Below, one piece after another: positions 10,000-22,700 of a stretch of 64,000 nt of DNA. Position 1 is the first letter of the stretch. Each line of letters begins with the position of its first letter. A program made the position numbers and the translations under genes. Under the pieces are notes generated by a model that was not told where the DNA came from, did no database searches, and saw only the letters and a program-made list of their open reading frames with translations. Origin of the DNA: Macrostomum hystrix (Eukaryota > Platyhelminthes > Macrostomidae); the NCBI GenBank assembly GCA_950097015.1, contig CATNEN010000039.1, forward strand, positions 3,608,001-3,672,000, written 5' to 3'.

Positions 10000-11439
10000 G
10001 ATTCCCTGTCGCTCACCGACCGCGTTGCCATAGTAACGGGCGCCAGCTCCGGCATCGGCCGGGCAGTGGCCGTCCAGCTTGTCCGCCTGGGCGCTCGCGT
10101 CCTGCTGGTTGGCCGCAGCCAATCGGCGCTGGACGAGACGCTCAGCGCCTGCAGGCAGCAGGCCAAGTCGGATGGCATAGCGGCTGTCAGCCTGTCAGTG
10201 GATCTTGTTGTGCCAAGCGACCTGGTCCGCGTTGTCCCGGCGGCCCTGACCGCGTTCGGCCGGCTAGACATTCTTGTCAACGCCGCCGGCGCACTGATGA
10301 ACGACACCGTCGAGACCTACGAGGCCAGCGCCGCGGATAATCTCCGCCGCCTGAATGTGGACGTGGCAGTCGAACTGACCAAAGCCGCCGTGCCGCATCT
10401 CATCGCCTCGGGCAAGGGCAGCGTGGTCAACGTGTCCTCCGTGGCCGGCAACTGCGCCTTCCCCAACATCATGACCTACTGCATGAGCAAGGCCGCCTTG
10501 GACCAGTTCACTCGGTGCGTAGAGCTTTTGGAATCTGATTTTAAGCATCGTAAGTCCCGGGCTCGAATCCTGGCAGCTTGGTCATATTATAAATTTGGCA
10601 CGCGCTTGCGTAAAAACTTTAGTATATAGTACTGGCGGGGCGGTCTGGTATTCAAATCTCAGCACAGAGAGGAAAATTTGCCATGAACTTTTCTATTTAT
10701 TCTAGCGTCTTTCTTTCTTGTCAACTATTTTCATTCTGCAGAGCTCAAAGCAATTGCGAAAGTTACTTTTTTAGGCACCCGTTATGTTTTGTCTAGGTAA
10801 AAGTGGGTGGTTGTAGCCTAGTGGTTACAACTTTAAGGTCGGGAGTTCGATTCCCGACTCCACTGGTACAATTTGTGACCTTTAGCAAGACAATTAACTC
10901 CGCATTGCTTCAGTTCACCCAGCTGTTAAATGGGTACCAGCATCAGCTGGGGAAATTAATGGTGGGTGTGGCGTCCGCCCAGTCCATGGACTGAAAAGCC
11001 GTACGCAGCATTCAGATGCGCCGCGCAATAGCTGCGGCTGTGCTGTCGGCTGCACATCTGGCCCAATTGGGGCAGGTGTAATCAATTATTGTTTCTAATA
11101 AGTATTACTGTTAGTAGTGTGCAAGTCGGCAAACTCCTTATATTTATTGTGCACTACAAACCCAGATGCACCGCTCTGGATCTGGCGCCCAAGGGTGTCC
11201 GCGTCAACTCCGTCAATCCCGGCGTGATTGTCACCGAGATACACAAGCGGGCGGGCATGACCGAAGAGAAATACGCCGAGTTCTTGCAGCGCTCCAAGAC
11301 TACTCACGCCCTCGGCCGGGCCGGCCAGCCGGAGGAGGTGGCCACCACTGTGGCTTTCCTGGCCTCAGACGCTGCCAGTTTCATCACCGGCACCATTGTG
11401 CCCGTCGACGGCGGGCGGCACGTCATGACGCCTCGATGA
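10000..11439 (+). CDS. short-chain dehydrogenase/reductase, two exons, start unresolved
   Basis: Exons 10000-10514 and 11166-11439 join in phase (CG|A) and encode a classical SDR with a Rossmann fold. The cofactor motif TGASSGIG stands near the start, then LVNAAG, the catalytic Ser in NVSSVAG, the YCMSK (YxxxK) pair, the NPG segment after it and the C-terminal VDGG. The closest resemblance is to FabG-like 3-oxoacyl reductases and related NADP-dependent oxidoreductases; the substrate cannot be told. The 5' end is unclear. The frame is open upstream into a minisatellite, but a good acceptor (CATCCGCAG) at 9998 suggests an upstream exon carries the ATG. The intron has a GTGCGT donor and holds a tRNA-derived SINE. 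Confidence 0.85.
10805..11100 (+). mobile_element. tRNA-derived SINE, family A, in the SDR intron
   Basis: A pol III A box (TAGCCTAGTGG at 10814) and B box (AGTTCGATTCC at 10844) are followed by a body with CAGCTGTTAAATGGGTACC. The same order of parts is found in the copy at 54411-54803. The copy is diverged and has no clear tail. Confidence 0.65.
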
Positions 11440-12660
11440 CACTCGCTCTGATTTGATTGGCACTGCTGGTCCCGTTTTACTCGCTGTTGGCTTTCCTTTC
11501 CCGAGTCTGCTTATTGATTTGTCAGTTAGTTCTGACCCTGATACTTTTGCATCTCTGGTTTGACTTCCAAATCCTCTCTGACACTTCCGGAGTCTCTCTG
11601 ACACTTCCGGATCTGACACTTCCGGAGTCTCTCTGACACTTCCAAATTCTCTCTGACACTTCCGGAGTCTCTCTGACACTTCCAAATTCTCTCTGACACT
11701 TCCAGAGTCTCTCTGACACTTCCGGATCTGACACTTCCGGAGTCTCTCTGACACTTCCAAATTCTCTCTGACACTTCCGGAGTCTCTCTGACACTTCCAA
11801 ATTCTCTCTGACACTTCCGGAGTCTCTCTGACACTTCCAAATTCTCTCTGACACTTCCGGAGTCTCTCTGACACTTCCGGAGTCTCTCTGACACTTCCGG
11901 AGTCTCTCTGACACTTCCGGATCTGACACTTCCGGAGTCTCTCTGACACTTCCGGATCTGACACTTCTGGACTCTCTGACACTTTCAAAGTCTCTTTGAC
12001 ACTTTCAGTCTCTCTGACACTTTCAAAGTCTCTCTGACACTTCCAAATTCTCTCTGACACTTCCAAATTCTCTTTGACACTTCCTAATTCTCTCTGACAC
12101 TTCCGGAGTCTCTCTGACACTTCCAAAGTCTCTCTGACACTGACATTTTGTTAGGCACACAATGAATCACTCTTAATTTACATACCCAGTTGTTCCAGCC
12201 TCCTACTTTTCAATCCAAGTCAGAAATTGTATTTTAATGAATTACTGGTAGCTCTATCATCAGAAGTATAATACTAGACATTGAGGTCAAATTTCGAGAT
12301 GAATTTAAACTGGATAGTTGATTGCTAAAAATAGTTTCTAAGGCCGTGTTAGCTTATGTTCAGTTTGCTCTAAGAAAGCAAATATATTTTCTGTATCTGT
12401 AGTCTAATCAATGAGCGCACGAATTAGAAAAATAAACTGTTGCATTTTGGACACGAAAATGGCTTTTCAAATTGTGGACAAGAATGACAACGGATTTTTG
12501 AGACGGTTTTGGTGCACATTCAGATGCTGAAGAAGCAAAGGCGATTCTGGATAAGCTTTCAGGCTGCATGACTCAGGAGACTGCAGAGATTTATGACATT
12601 CGATAGGACCCGCTAGAAGCTTCAAAAGTGCATTTTAGTTCAGTTGATGATTGAAAGGCT
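11440..12660. other. SDR 3' flank with a 20-bp minisatellite
   Basis: About 28 units of CTTCCGGAGTCTCTCTGACA and variants (CTTCCAAATT, and short units missing TCTC) fill 11563-12140. The next 500 bp are AT-rich and hold no gene that I can see. The first AATAAA on the plus strand is at 12431, so the minisatellite may be part of the SDR 3' UTR. Confidence 0.85.
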
Positions 12661-13777
12661 TCAAGAGTCGCGCAGCCGCTTCATCAGGAAGCTCTCGATG
12701 GCTTCAGGTTTGCCTCGGTAGCCGCTGGCCAGCCGGCTCAGGCCTGCGTTCAGCGCAATGAACTGGTCCAGGTTGAGGCAATGCTGGCCTTTCACCTTGC
12801 GGCCGAATCGGTGCAGCATCTGTTCGCTGAAGTTGCGCGAGAACTTTAACGGCGCGTGGACGGTGTTCAGTGAGTCCAGCAGCTCGTTTAGCTCGATGGT
12901 GCCGCTGTTGTCGGCGTCGTGGTGCAGGAAAATTTCTCGCCACTTGCGCACGTAGTGATATAGCTGGACGAATTCCGAGAGCTCGATCTCACCGTTGGCG
13001 TTGTCGTCAAACATGTTCACCTGGGGCGCGAGTTGGTTGCGCAATGCTGATAGAGAAGAGCTCATTAGCACCTGTTTCATCCCCTGTCTGATAAGGGCTA
13101 TGTCATCCATCACCTGTCTGATAAGGGCTGTCATCCATCACCTGTCTGATAAGGGCTATGTCATCCATCACCTGTCTGATAAGGGCTATAATTTTTCATG
13201 CCAATACCCCCAAGTGTTTCATTGTTAACAAAGTACTGTGCGATCGCCTGAACGCACCAGTGTGCGGCAAGTCTTGATGCTGAATGGCCGGCAATTTTCA
13301 TCTAGCAGCGCCTGCTGCAGCTCATCGGCTGTGATGTGTCCGTTGCCGTCCTCGTCTACTGCGTAGAACCAGACGCTTAGTTCGTCTTCTGGCGGCTGGT
13401 AGTGCTGCTGCGGCGGCTGCGGCATCTGGTAGTGCTGCTGCTGCTGCGGCGGCTGCGGCATCTGGTAGTGCTGCTGCTGCTGCGGCGGCTGCGGCATCTG
13501 GTAGTGCTGCTGCTGCTGCGGCGGCTGCAGCATCTGGTACGGTTGCTGTGGTGACGGCGGAGCGCCTGGCGAAGCGCTCCACACGCTGCCGCCGCTGGTG
13601 GCCTCCAGGTAGGACGGCGGCGCCTCCGGGTACCCGCCTGGCGGACCAGCCGGAGCCGGATATTCGGGGAAGCCCCGGTTATTGGACTGCGCGTAGAATT
13701 GGAAGAATCGGATTTGAAAATTTTCGTGTTAGATCGGAACTTAAAGATCCAAAATCTTAAACAGGTATGCTCACCAT
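12661..13777 (-). CDS. PEF1: penta-EF-hand protein, peflin-like, three exons
   Basis: Exons on the minus strand are 13775-13777 (the ATG alone), 13258-13686 and 12661-13020, giving 263 residues with all phases consistent. Penta-EF-hand proteins are calcium sensors; peflin pairs with ALG-2 in ER export and as a ubiquitin-ligase adaptor. A Pro/Gly/Gln/Tyr-rich N-terminus (GFPEYPAPAGPPGGYP, then repeated YQMPQPPQQQQH) precedes EF1 (DEDGNGHITADE), EF2 (DDNANGEIELSE) and EF3 (DADNSGTIELNE), all with good calcium-binding residues. EF4 is degenerate and the EF5 region is short (GYRGKPEAIESF). The long N-terminus favours peflin over ALG-2 or sorcin. The middle of exon 2 is a coding 36-bp minisatellite. 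Confidence 0.83.
13080..13195. repeat. 31-bp minisatellite in the second peflin intron
   Basis: Four units built on CACCTGTCTGATAAGGGCTA lie within the 237-bp intron 13021-13257. One unit lacks three bases. Confidence 0.85.
13395..13545. repeat. 36-bp coding minisatellite in peflin exon 2
   Basis: Three to four units of 36 bp (GCTGCTGCTGCGGCGGCTGC core) encode the 12-residue repeat YQMPQPPQQQQH. This is the clearest case in the window of a tandem array that is really translated. Confidence 0.85.
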
Positions 13778-14555
13778 AGCGCAGTTTGTTGCAAGCCCCT
13801 ATGTAAGTGAATTACTGAATTCCTTGATATCACCGAGTTGCTTTAATAAAATACTCCGAGTATGGTAGGGTCTTACCAAGTCTGAGTAGCTGCATATGAA
13901 TACAACTGAAAGCCGAGATGTGCCATACCTTGCCGTCCATGATTCATTTGGCCAAGAATGTACACCTATTGTTTTGTGAGGCCGCAGTGAAGCATACGGC
14001 TGTTCCATAAATGTCGCCCTCGGTTTGTGGCCCATGTACACTTTAAAATTTGGGCCGAGCTTAGCCAAAGTTGTGTATAATTGCGAGCTGTAGACGCTTG
14101 TTTTCGAATAGTTTTTTCTCTCTCGTTTTTCTCAAATTCATTTTCCTACCCCCACGCACTCCCGCGCTCTCGCTGCCCCTCTGCCTCACCTTGTGACTTG
14201 CGATTCTCGCTGCATAAAACCTGCGTAAGGAGCTGTGTTTGCGCTTGCATTGGCGCAACGAAGTGCGCAAGAGGCGCTTAGGAAAAATGTGTACGAGCGT
14301 ATAAACATGACCGATTTAATCCGCTAAGTATGTTTCATTGGGACCTTGTTTTGCTGTTTCTCAACTGAGCCTTGGCACGGACAGTGTGTTGCGCATGTCT
14401 CATGGGCCTATTACGACACCGCAATTATTATTAGTGCAGCCAAACTATAAGTTCAGGTCTAGTATTCTGGGAGCTTTTAGGGCAATTTTCTTTAGCTTTT
14501 TATCCTAAAACCATCTGGGCAACCATTCCCAAAAATCTTCAGACCATTCTCACAA
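13778..14555. other. intergenic stretch, no gene seen
   Basis: This holds the presumed 5' flank of the peflin-like gene (minus strand). A splice acceptor (CTTACATAG) lies about 20 bases before its ATG on the minus strand and could mark an upstream or trans-spliced leader. No other feature stands out. Confidence 0.5.
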
Positions 14556-15415
14556 TCTTCAGCAAAGCATTCCTTGAATCTTCAGAGCTCCTAGAATCAT
14601 CAGGATTACTATTCCTAGAATCATCAGGATTAACATTCCTAGAATCTTCAGGATTAACATTCCTAGAATCTTCAGGATTAACATTCCTAGAATCTTCAGG
14701 ATTAACATTCCCAGAATCTTCAGGATGACCATACCTAGAATCGTCAGGATGACCATTCCTAGAATCGTCAGGATGACCATTCCTAGAATCTTCAAGATGA
14801 CCATTCCTAGAATCGTCAGGATGACCATTCCTAGAATCTTCAGGATTACTATTCCTAGAATCGTCAAGATGACCACTCCTAGAATCGTCAGGATGACCAT
14901 TCCTAGAATCGTCAGGATGACCATTCCTAGAATCTTCAGGATTACTATTCCTAGAATCTTCAGGATGACCATTCCTAGAATCTTCAGGCGACCATTCCTA
15001 GAATCGTCAGGATTAACATTCCTAGAATCGTCAGGATGACCATTCCTAGAATCTTCAGGATTAACATTCCTAGAATCGTCAGGATGACCACTCCTAGAAT
15101 CGTCAGGATGACCAATCCTAGAATCGTCAGGATTAACATTCCTAGAATCTTCAGGATGACCATTCCTAGAATCGTCAGGATGACCACTCCTAGAATCGTC
15201 AGGATGACCATTCCTAGAATCGTCAGGATGACCATGCCTAGAATCTTCAGGATGACCATTCCTAGAATCGTCAGGATGACCATGCCTAGAATCGTCAGGA
15301 TGACCATTCCTAGAATCGTCAGGATGGCCATTACTAGAATCGTCAGGATGACCATTCCTAGAATCTTCAGGATTACTATTCCTAGAATCTTCTGGCGACC
15401 ATTCCTAGAATCTTT
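14555..15415. repeat. 24-bp minisatellite, about 35 copies
   Basis: Units built on GACCATTCCTAGAATCGTCA repeat every 24 bp, with linked variants (CTTCAGGATTAACATT, CTTCAGGATTACTATT). They are open as 8-residue repeats on both strands. The array lies between two convergent or neighbouring minus-strand genes, and nothing suggests it is translated. Confidence 0.92.
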
Positions 15416-15708
15416 AAAACCACCATTAGCAAGTACTCGTAACTTCAAAAATAGGATTTTATTAAAAAGCAAAACTGATCTTTGTAATTTGAAAGGCCGA
15501 TAAAAATTTGTTTTACTACTCACTAGCAACTCCAGGTACATGTTACTGCATGAATGAGTGCTCAAACGAGCAATTATTAAATATGGGTTTATTTTCAAAC
15601 TGAATCTTGTTCACTTTTTCTGGAATGCACGATTTGGAAAATTAGAAATAATTAAAAATATTTAGTTTGCGAATCTACACATGATAGACTAATTATTAAC
15701 ATAATTGA

Positions 15709-15714
15709 TTTATT
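15709..15714 (-). promoter_or_regulatory. probable polyadenylation signal of the 7-exon gene
   Basis: AATAAA on the minus strand about 42 bp after the stop codon at 15756. Confidence 0.55.
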
Positions 15715-15755
15715 GCTTCATTGGTTAGATTGTTTTCGAATTGAGCAGCAGAAAT

Positions 15756-16695
15756 TCAGTCCGCTTCGTCGTCTATGTCCGGGATGTCCTCCAGGTCAGC
15801 CAAGGTAGCTAGGGAGTGACCGTTACTATGGACAGAGTTGCTGTTCTTGCTGCTACTGCTGTTGTTGTTGTTGTTGCTGCTGGGGTTTGAAGCTGTCACC
15901 TTCTGGCAGGCTGACGTCACGCTGCCGCGGGGTATCGATGAGTCAGCTGGCAGTTGAGCAGTGATTGAGAAGTCAACTGTTGGCACGCGGTTGACGAGCT
16001 TGGCCAGAGCTAGCGCTGTGGCTACCGAAGATGGCGGCGGTGGAGGCGGCGGCGGCAGCGGTGGCTTTGGGGGCGGTGGCGAAGAGGACTGGAATGAAAT
16101 ATTAGTACAAATTATGACACCTGACACTCGAAGTGACTAGGGTAGGGTGAGTTCAGAAGGGTGGTGTGAGATCAGTAGGGTGGTGTGAGATCAGTAGGGT
16201 AAGTTGATATCTGTAGGGTGGGGTGAGATCAGTAGGGAAGGGTGAGTTCAGAAGGGTAGGTTAGACTCAATGGAAGAGCGCTGAACGCAAGTCTGGTGCA
16301 GTTAAAAATTGAGGCCTAATTATCCCCAAAAATTGCAAGTCGCACAAATTACCGTTGCAATTTGAGATGTATTCCATTGCTGCTGCTGCTGCTGCTGCTG
16401 CTTTGAAACCATTGCATAGACTGCATCAAAATTTTCGTCCTCGTCAAAGTTAAACCGAACACTCATCGGTGCTGCAGACTTCGTTGATTTCGAGGGCAGA
16501 GGCGGCGGAGGCGGAGGTGGCGGTGGCGGAGGGGGATCTCGCTGCTGCTGCTGCTGCGAACGAGTCTTGCTCGTCACTGTCGGCTGATTCAGTCGCGGCA
16601 ATCGAAGGCTGCTACTCCGATTCGGTGGCGGGGGTCGCGAGCCCGACTTCTGCTGCGGCTGCTGAGTCACCGCGGCGGAGTCTTCAAATCTGAAG

Positions 16696-16732
<37 letters not shown>

Positions 16733-18943
16733 CGTTCGTTTCTTTTTACTAGAAACAAACTAATTCTGACTCACTTCAATTCGAGGGCAGAGTCCTTGGA
16801 TACAGTTGACGATGACAGCTGCTGCTGCAGAGAGTACGTTGCCATGGAGACACTCATGGCGTTCGCGGCGGCAACAACGGCAGCTGCCTGACCTGTTGAG
16901 CCAGACGACGAGGAGCCGCTCCAGTTGCCTGGGGTGAAATTGCAGGAAAAAAATAATTTAGATAGCAACATCCGCTACCTGCCTACTTTTAGTAGACTAA
17001 TAGCAAATAATTAAAAGCACAGAGAAGCGCCATTAATCTGCTCGGATATCAAAAATGAATAAATTCGGCCAAATCTCTGCATCAACTGAAGGTCGCGAAC
17101 TTGCATGACTCAGCTCAGATCTCTTTAAAGCATTCTTAATTTCTTTGTCTCTTTTGATCAGCCGCCTGCAGGCAGAGTTGATGCGGGTATTACGTCACAC
17201 AGAAAGGAGATATGGGACACGGATCAGCTGAGCTGAAGGTGCTGTGCCAAACCACAACAAAACACTTTCCCGAGGCAGGCCTAGCAAAAATAATATTCCC
17301 AAAAAATAAACACACTGAGCCTGAGTCCAGAGTTTCACCTGTTTAAACAAAATCAGCGCGCACAGGGCCGTTCAGTCATACAACACACACTGCGGATCAG
17401 TTTAGAAATGTGGACTCAAGTGAGCAGCCAATTCCGTTTTCAATTCTTCTTAGAAATCTGGGACGAGATTTCGCATGCAGGGCGGCAGATTTTAATGGCT
17501 TTGCGGTCTACCTGGAGTCCGGTTTGTGAGATCAAACAAAATTTCGCCGCCAAATTTAATGAACAACTATAGTATAGCGGCATTGCATAACAGTGCTCAG
17601 GGTGGAGCTTCAGCCCTGCCCCACTTCTCATTGAGGCTGCTCTCAATGAGAACTGTGTCTGTAACAAATAACAATTATTAACATTTAACAACCTGTCTAG
17701 CAAATGACACACTGCCTAACAGGTACCACACTGCCTAACATGTACCACACTGCCTAACAGGTACCACACTGCCTAACATGTACCACACTGCCTAACAGGT
17801 ACCACACTGCCTAACAGGTACCACCCTGCCTAACAGGTGACACCCTGCCTAACAGGTGACACCCTGCCTAACAGGTACCACACTGCCTAACATGTACCAC
17901 ACTGCCTAACAGGTACCACACTGCCTAACAGGTACCACCCTGCCTAACAGGTGACACCCTGCCTAACAGGTGACACCCTGCCTAACAGGTACCACACTGC
18001 CTAATAGGTGACACCCTGCCTAACAGGTACCACCCTGCCTAACAGGTGACACCCTGCCTAACAGGTGACACCCTGCCTAACAGGTACCACACTGCCTAAC
18101 AGGTGACACCCTGCCTAACAGGTGACACCCTGCCTAACAGGTGACACCCTGCCTAACAGGTACCACACTGCCTAACAGGTACCACCCTGCCTAACAGGTA
18201 TCACCCTGCCTAAGAGGTACCACACTGCCTAACAGGTATCACCCTGCCTAACAGGTATCACCCTGCCTAACAGGAGACACACTGCCTAACAGGTACCACC
18301 CTGCCTAACAGGTACCACCCTGCCTAACAGGTGACACCCCTCTCAAATGTATACCAAGTTTAGCTGTCAATAAATAGTTACTCGTAGAGCAGGCAGTCAG
18401 CAACACAGGTAGTACGGCCATTCACTGTTAGTGCTTATCGACCGGCTCTCCCATTAATCCTCCTCGATTTGGCTTCATTCGGGTGAGGCTTCCATTCCTT
18501 CCTAGCATCGATCTTTAATATCTCGTTGCTAAATCTTATTACTATGCGTAGCCACACCTTGGATTTGTAACATTCAGACTCGAGAAAGCTGGTTGCACTC
18601 CCTATCTGTGCATGAGATTAACTTCAAGAATGCCGGCACAGACGCCAAGTTTTGAGCAACAAAATTTCGCACAATGGCGGAACGCACGTTTCTGGCTTGT
18701 GAATTTTTTGTGCCTATTCTGCTTGGCCAAGCAAAGTTAAGAACAGTGAGAAGGGAGGCGAGAGAGAAAGTGTGAGAATTTTGAACAAGAAGCAAACCAA
18801 TCTTCTGCTTGAGCGCTTGCTTGCCTGGGCTAGGTTAAAAAACTGAATTGCTACCACTCAATGCAGCAGAATAATTGACTGACTGCAACAGGCCCTACCC
18901 AATGCGATAGCAAGATTTTGAATGTATCTGCCTGTCTGCCTGC

Positions 18944-18978
<35 letters not shown>

Positions 18979-19148
18979 CCTGCCTGTCTGCCTGCCTGTC
19001 TGCCTGTCTGTCTGTCTGTCTGTCTGTCTGCCTGCCTGTCTGCCTGCCTGTCTGCCTGTCTGTCTGTCTGTCTGCCTGTCTGTCTGTTTGTCTGTCTGTC
19101 TGCCTGTCTGTCTCTCTGTCTGTCTGTCTGTCTGCCTGCCTGTCTGCC

Positions 19149-19189
<41 letters not shown>

Positions 19190-19228
19190 GCCTGCCTGTC
19201 TGCCTGTCTGTCTGTCTGCCTGTCTGCC

Positions 19229-19277
<49 letters not shown>

Positions 19278-19351
19278 GCCTGCCTGTCTGTCTGTCTGTC
19301 TGTCTGCCTGCCTGTCTGCCTGCCTGTCTGCCTGTCTGTCTGTCTGTCTGC

Positions 19352-19382
<31 letters not shown>

Positions 19383-19428
19383 CCTGTCTGTCTCTCTGTC
19401 TGTCTGTCTGTCTGCCTGCCTGTCTGCC

Positions 19429-19465
<37 letters not shown>

Positions 19466-19540
19466 GCCTGCCTGTCTGCCTGTCTGTCTGTCTGCCTGTC
19501 TGCCTGCCTGTCTGTCTGTCTGTCTGTCTGTCTGTCTGCC

Positions 19541-19593
<53 letters not shown>

Positions 19594-19628
19594 GCCTGCC
19601 TGTCTGTCTGTCTGTCTGTCTGTCTGCC

Positions 19629-19681
<53 letters not shown>

Positions 19682-19684
19682 GCC

Positions 19685-19743
<59 letters not shown>

Positions 19744-22700
19744 ACTAAATCAAATGACTCTTTAATTATGTAGTTTTCTTTTAGGTCCTACAGAACTTAG
19801 TTAGCAATATGAGTAGCAAAACTTAATTAAGTTCTCAATCAAGGTCTAACAATGCAATTGTGGCCCGTCATTGACATAAAGGCTTTCAGAACAGAACTTT
19901 TTAAGAAGGAAATTAAAAGGAATTCTAGAAAAGAAAAATGACAGATAAGAAACTAGTTTCGTTGGGGCTTTTAGGATGATTCTGTTCGAGCAATGGGATG
20001 CCAGGTGAGACAGTTGGGTATGCCAGGTGAGACAGTTGGGTATGCCAGGTGAGACAGTTGGGTATGCCAGGCGAGGCAGTTGGGTATGCCAGGTGAGACA
20101 GTTGGGTATGCCAGGTGAGGCAGTTGGGTATGCCAGGTTGGACAGTTGGGTATGCCAGGTGAGACAGTTGGGTATGCCAGGTGAGGCAGTTGGGTATGCC
20201 AGGTGAGACAGTTGGGTATGCCAGGTGAGACAGTTGGGGATGCCAGGTGAGACAGTTGGGTATGCCAGGTTGGACAGTTGGGAAGTAGTAGAGCTGTGGG
20301 ATTTGGAAGACACAAAGAACAGTAATAAGAATTAAACTAATCCCAATCACTAGCAGAGGCAGGGTAGGTTCCAGCAATGATAGGCAGAGCTGATTTTCTG
20401 CATTTTTAACGGCTCCGATGGAACTTTTTTCTACGCGCGTGGCCCACGCGCCCATGTCGCCAGGGTGAGTGGGCTGGGGGGCAGAGGGGGGCAGTGGGGG
20501 GCTTTAAAGTGTAAAAAAACTCCGCAGCTTAGGGGAGCAGATGTTGGTGAACACTTCGGACTGGAGGTGGTTGGTGGGCCAGATTTTGAGTAGACAGAAC
20601 CAGTCCAGTTTTTTAGGCCGCTGAGGGTAGGGGAGCTGAGGGCAGCGGGGGCGGGTGCTGGGCCGGTGACTCAACGGCTGCTTGAGGCGAGGTCCGCGGG
20701 CTTTTTCTGAGCGGCCACCCACCCGGCCCTACAAAAGAAGGTGGAAATAATGGTGCGGGGAAGCCGGGAGGGGAGTGGAGGGGAGCTGCTCGCGGGGGAA
20801 CGCAGAAAAAGTCCCACCTCAGTTTATGAATAGCATTCAGACATGCCAAGCTGAGCACGCGCTGAGATCGGTGAGGGCGCGCTCATTTCTCCCCTGTGCT
20901 CACTTGCCCCACCACCCCAGCTCTCCGACGTTGCGCCGTGAGTCAGTTCCCGTTCCACCCATGCAGGCAAAAAATTTGCAATTGTAGCTCAGCCGTGTTA
21001 GCAGGTGCAGCATTGGTCATTGCGGCTGGCTGAGTAGATGAATCTTTGTGCTCAATATTCACGGTCCGATTGAGTGCAAAATTACAAGCAATTTGCTGCA
21101 CAATGATGCACGCAACACAGTGTCTAGCCGGCAATATTGTGAGAGTATTAAATGCTAAAATAAGCTAAAAACCTGACCTTGAGGTCCGGGGTTCGTTCTA
21201 TACTAATTTGCAGATTGTGATTATTATCTAACTGCATCCAATATTCTACCTGTGGCCTTAAAATGCTTCATTAACAATAGAAAGACCACGGCGTGGTCCA
21301 AATACCCACATGTTTCTTTTCCGTCATCTCCTAAAATATTCAACCAATCTCCATAACAATAATTATTATAATAATAATTGCAGGAGGGCTGCGGGCAATG
21401 GCGCATCATTTGGTGACACTAGACCCGCAGCCAGCCAGGAGGCAATTCTGCCCATTTCGCTGACTCCTGAGCACACACGCACACAGATACTGTACGCAGG
21501 CACACGCTCACACAGGTGCGTACATCTGCCCTGACTTTCTCATCGTCAGGCAGTGTGCACTCGAACTGTGCCTTGGAGGTTGGCCCTCAAGGGCGTAAAT
21601 TGCACGACAAGCCCCCAAGCCTTCTCTCCGCGGCTGCGCCCCAAATAAATGTGGCCTCGCCGTGGAATCGAACTTAGGGACCGTGGTGCGAGAGGCAAAC
21701 GCGTTAACCGCTCTGCCACCGATCGCCGTAACTACAGAATACGGGCTAGAATCTTTCGCTCTATCTGATGAAACAACTTCCAGAACCGCAGAAAATCCGC
21801 ATCTTCGAGATATTCAACGATTCTCGTTGGGGTGTTTGGTGGCGAAAAGTACCAATACAGGGACTCTGGTGGACTTTTCACAAAAATCGGTCGTTGTGAA
21901 TCTTTTGAATGGAACAATTACTATTTGTTGCGGGGATTGCATCAGAATGTCACGGAAGCAGTGCTAAACACATAGGAAATGCCAGGGCCGCATAGAGAAA
22001 AGCATTTTCTAGTGCCCATCACGACACAATGTACTGAAGACAATCATCACGACACAATGTACTGAAGACAATCATCTCGACACAATGTACTGGGGACAAT
22101 CATCACGACACAATGTACTGAAGACAATCATCTCGACACAATGTACTGGGGACAATCATCACGACACAATATACTGGGGACAATCATCACGACACAATGT
22201 ACTGAAGACAATCATCACGACACAATGTACTGAAGACAATCATCACGACACAATGTACTGAAGACAATCATCACGACACAATGTACTGGGGACGATCATC
22301 ACGACAAAATGTACTGAAGACAATCATCACGACACAATGTACTGAAGACAATCATCACGACACAATGTACTGGGACAATCATCACGACACAATGTACTGG
22401 GGACAATCATCACGACACTTCTTCGGTCCCAACACGACAAAAGCAAGTCCGGCTAGCGATGATGTGATCAAATGGAGCTAAAGTAAGATATGGCAGCAGA
22501 ACAAATCAGTAAAATCACGCACCGCTTGACAATCGGTCCAGTCCGCCCGATGATGGCTTCGACTGCCTCAGCAGTGCCGTCGAGGTCGCTGTGCTGGTCG
22601 CAAAGTCTACCGCTACGCCGACAGCAAATCTTCTAGCTAGCAGATCCAGCTGCTCCGCTGTGCTGCCAGACAGATGACCGCACTCTGATAGGCCTGGCAC

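Noticed and set aside
18918-19773. Long Cys/Leu/Val/Ser-rich open frames in all three plus frames
   Set aside because: They are translations of a CTGT/CCTG microsatellite; no start context, splice sites or homologue.
22015-22425. CRISPR-like 28-bp repeats
   Set aside because: The whole 28-bp period is conserved; there are no variable spacers.
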